From Clostridiales bacterium (GTDB lineage Bacteria; Bacillota; Clostridia; Clostridiales; Clostridiaceae), in NCBI GenBank assembly GCA_017889345.1, contig JAGHEJ010000073.1:1-43149 (forward strand): DNA of 43,149 nt. Reading direction: 5' to 3'. Below are positions 41,927 through 43,149 of the stretch, in pieces. The notes below the pieces were generated by a model. The model did not search any database and had not been told where the DNA came from. It worked only from the letters and a program-made list of their open reading frames with translations. Every line of letters starts with the position of its first letter. The first letter of the stretch is position 1. The position numbers and the translations under genes were made by a program.

Positions 41927-42466
41927 ATGAAAATATTAGTTGTTTTGGCCCATCCACATTTAGAGCATTCAAGAATAAATAAAGGATGGAAAGAGAGAAT
42001 ACTAAAGGAAGATAATATTACGGTTTTAGATTTGTATGAGATTTATAAAGATAAGGAAATTGATGTTGAAGAGGAACAAAAAAATTTAGTTGAGCACGAT
42101 AGAATAGTTTTTCAATTTCCAATTCATTGGTACTCAAGTCCAATACTTTTAAAGAAATATATAGACTCAATTTTAACTTATGGATTTGCTTTTGGTGAAG
42201 GAGGAGACAAGTTAGAAAATAAAGAGTTTTTACTTGCGGTCTCAACAGGTGGAGAGGAAGAAACATATAGAGCTGGTGGATATAATAATTACACAATGAG
42301 TGAAATTTTAAGACCATTTCAAGCTATATCAAATTTTGTTAGAATGAAATTTCTTCCAACATTTGTTCTTCATGGAGCTGTTAATAAAAGTGATGAGCAA
42401 ATAAAAGAGAGTAGCGAAAATTATGTAAATCACATTAATAGAGATTTTTCAAATAAAAAATATTAA
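41927..42466 (+). CDS. NAD(P)H dehydrogenase (quinone)-type flavoprotein
   Basis: A 179-aa flavodoxin-like-fold reductase of the KefF/MdaB/YwrO group. The FMN-binding start is ILVVLAHPHLEHSRIN, the middle FQFPIHWYSSPILLKKYID is the family signature, and VSTGGEEETYRAGG forms the third loop. These enzymes reduce quinones or other electrophiles in two-electron steps in the cytoplasm. The gene begins 31 bases after a candidate -10 box with AGGAGG, and is followed after 17 bases by an aldo/keto reductase gene; both probably serve redox detoxification. Confidence 0.9.
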   Translation: MKILVVLAHPHLEHSRINKGWKERILKEDNITVLDLYEIYKDKEIDVEEEQKNLVEHDRIVFQFPIHWYSSPILLKKYIDSILTYGFAFGEGGDKLENKEFLLAVSTGGEEETYRAGGYNNYTMSEILRPFQAISNFVRMKFLPTFVLHGAVNKSDEQIKESSENYVNHINRDFSNKKY

Positions 42467-42483
42467 GACAATGGAGAAAATTT

Positions 42484-43149
42484 ATGGAAAATAAATTGAT
42501 AAAGCTTAGTAATGGCGTTGATATACCTGTTTTAGGTTTTGGGACTTATAAAATGAAAAATGGAGAAGAAACTTTTGAAAGTGTTTCTTATGCTTTAGAA
42601 GTTGGATATCGTCATATTGACACTGCTAAAATATATGAAAATGAAGAAAGTGTTGGAGAAGCTATTAATAAAAGTGGTATTAATAGAGAAGAGATATTTT
42701 TAACAACTAAAGTTTGGAACACAGATAGAGGATATGACAACACTTTAAAAGCATTTGAAACCTCACTTAAAAAACTTAATACAGATTATGTAGATTTATA
42801 TTTAATTCATTGGCCCAAGGATTTAAACGTAGAAACTTGGAGAGCTTTAGAGAGGCTTTATAAAGAAAAGAAAGTAAGGGCAATAGGAGTTAGTAATTTT
42901 AAAGAGCATCATTTAGAGGAAATATTTAAAAATTGTGAAATTACTCCTATGATAAATCAAGTTGAATTTCATCCAGAACTTACTCAACCAGAACTTCATG
43001 AATTTTGTAAATCAAGAAATATAGTTCTTGAAGCGTGGTCTCCTCTTATGAGAGGTAAAATATTTTCTATAGATTTATTAAGAGAGTTAAGTGAAATTTA
43101 TAATAAAACTATTCCTCAAATAGTTTTAAGATGGAACATACAACTTGGA
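42484..43149 (+). CDS. Aldo/keto reductase, 3' end beyond window
   Basis: The first 222 codons of an open reading frame that runs off the end. The AKR catalytic tetrad is visible: Asp in GYRHIDTAKIYENE with Tyr five residues later, Lys in LTTKVW and His in LIHWPKD. IGVSNFKEHH, NQVEFHPEL and the beginning of the NADPH-binding region (AWSPLMRG, ...IPQIVLRW) follow. Typical family length is about 275-285 aa, so roughly 55-60 residues are missing. The family reduces aldehydes and ketones. GGAG is seven bases before the ATG. Second gene of the flavoprotein/AKR operon. Confidence 0.92.
   Translation, partial: MENKLIKLSNGVDIPVLGFGTYKMKNGEETFESVSYALEVGYRHIDTAKIYENEESVGEAINKSGINREEIFLTTKVWNTDRGYDNTLKAFETSLKKLNTDYVDLYLIHWPKDLNVETWRALERLYKEKKVRAIGVSNFKEHHLEEIFKNCEITPMINQVEFHPELTQPELHEFCKSRNIVLEAWSPLMRGKIFSIDLLRELSEIYNKTIPQIVLRWNIQLG

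Overview
The window is about 28% G+C by eye, with A/U-ending codons, strong AGGAGG-type ribosome binding sites, frequent TTG/GTG starts and short intrinsic terminators. The gene order gap-pgk-tpiA-gpmI-eno followed by secG-rnr-smpB-ssrA is typical of Clostridia. I read it as a chromosomal segment of a low-GC clostridium (Clostridium sensu stricto or a relative such as the segmented filamentous bacteria). I cannot fix genus or species. No insertion sequence, prophage, CRISPR array, tRNA or plasmid function is visible.

Layout. (1) 1-5.7 kb: the 3' end of a 5S rRNA with its terminator, so the window begins just after an rRNA operon. Next come a CPBP-like membrane protein without its usual catalytic residues, a promoter with a structured leader, an alkaline-phosphatase-fold protein that has lost nearly all catalytic residues, and an intact PAP2 membrane phosphatase. 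A leftward polar amino-acid ABC transporter operon follows, starting at a palindromic promoter/operator. (2) 5.8-13.1 kb: an unknown membrane-anchored protein, a cardiolipin synthase, an 82-aa membrane peptide, a large membrane-anchored GH2 beta-galactosidase with a LamG-like insertion, and a RimJ/RimL-type acetyltransferase. (3) 13.3-18.2 kb: a BMP-type nucleoside ABC transporter (lipoprotein, double ATPase, two permeases) with an attenuator hairpin after the lipoprotein gene. (4) 18.2-25.1 kb: the lower-glycolysis operon and a free-standing glucose-type EIIA domain. (5) 25.2-30.7 kb: aroE, type II aroQ and a chorismate-mutase/shikimate-kinase fusion, then secG, rnr, smpB and the tmRNA gene. 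(6) 30.7-37.7 kb: an iron-sulfur flavoprotein-like reductase, a 425-base gene-free stretch with an orphan terminator, and a 1920-aa secreted protein of about 11 Fn3-like modules ending in two DUF4214-like repeats. (7) 37.7 kb to the end: galE, an APC permease, a GNAT acetyltransferase, a DUF4097-like membrane protein, a quinone-reductase-type flavoprotein, and an aldo/keto reductase cut off by the window edge.

The genes suggest a fermentative gut-type lifestyle: scavenging nucleosides and amino acids, hydrolysing beta-galactosides at the cell surface, epimerising UDP-galactose, and running glycolysis from one operon. The least expected items are two neighbouring proteins with dead-looking active sites, a structured leader before one of them, a Shine-Dalgarno sequence separated from the rnr start by a hairpin, an unusual tmRNA tag, and the giant modular surface protein with a possible small RNA upstream.
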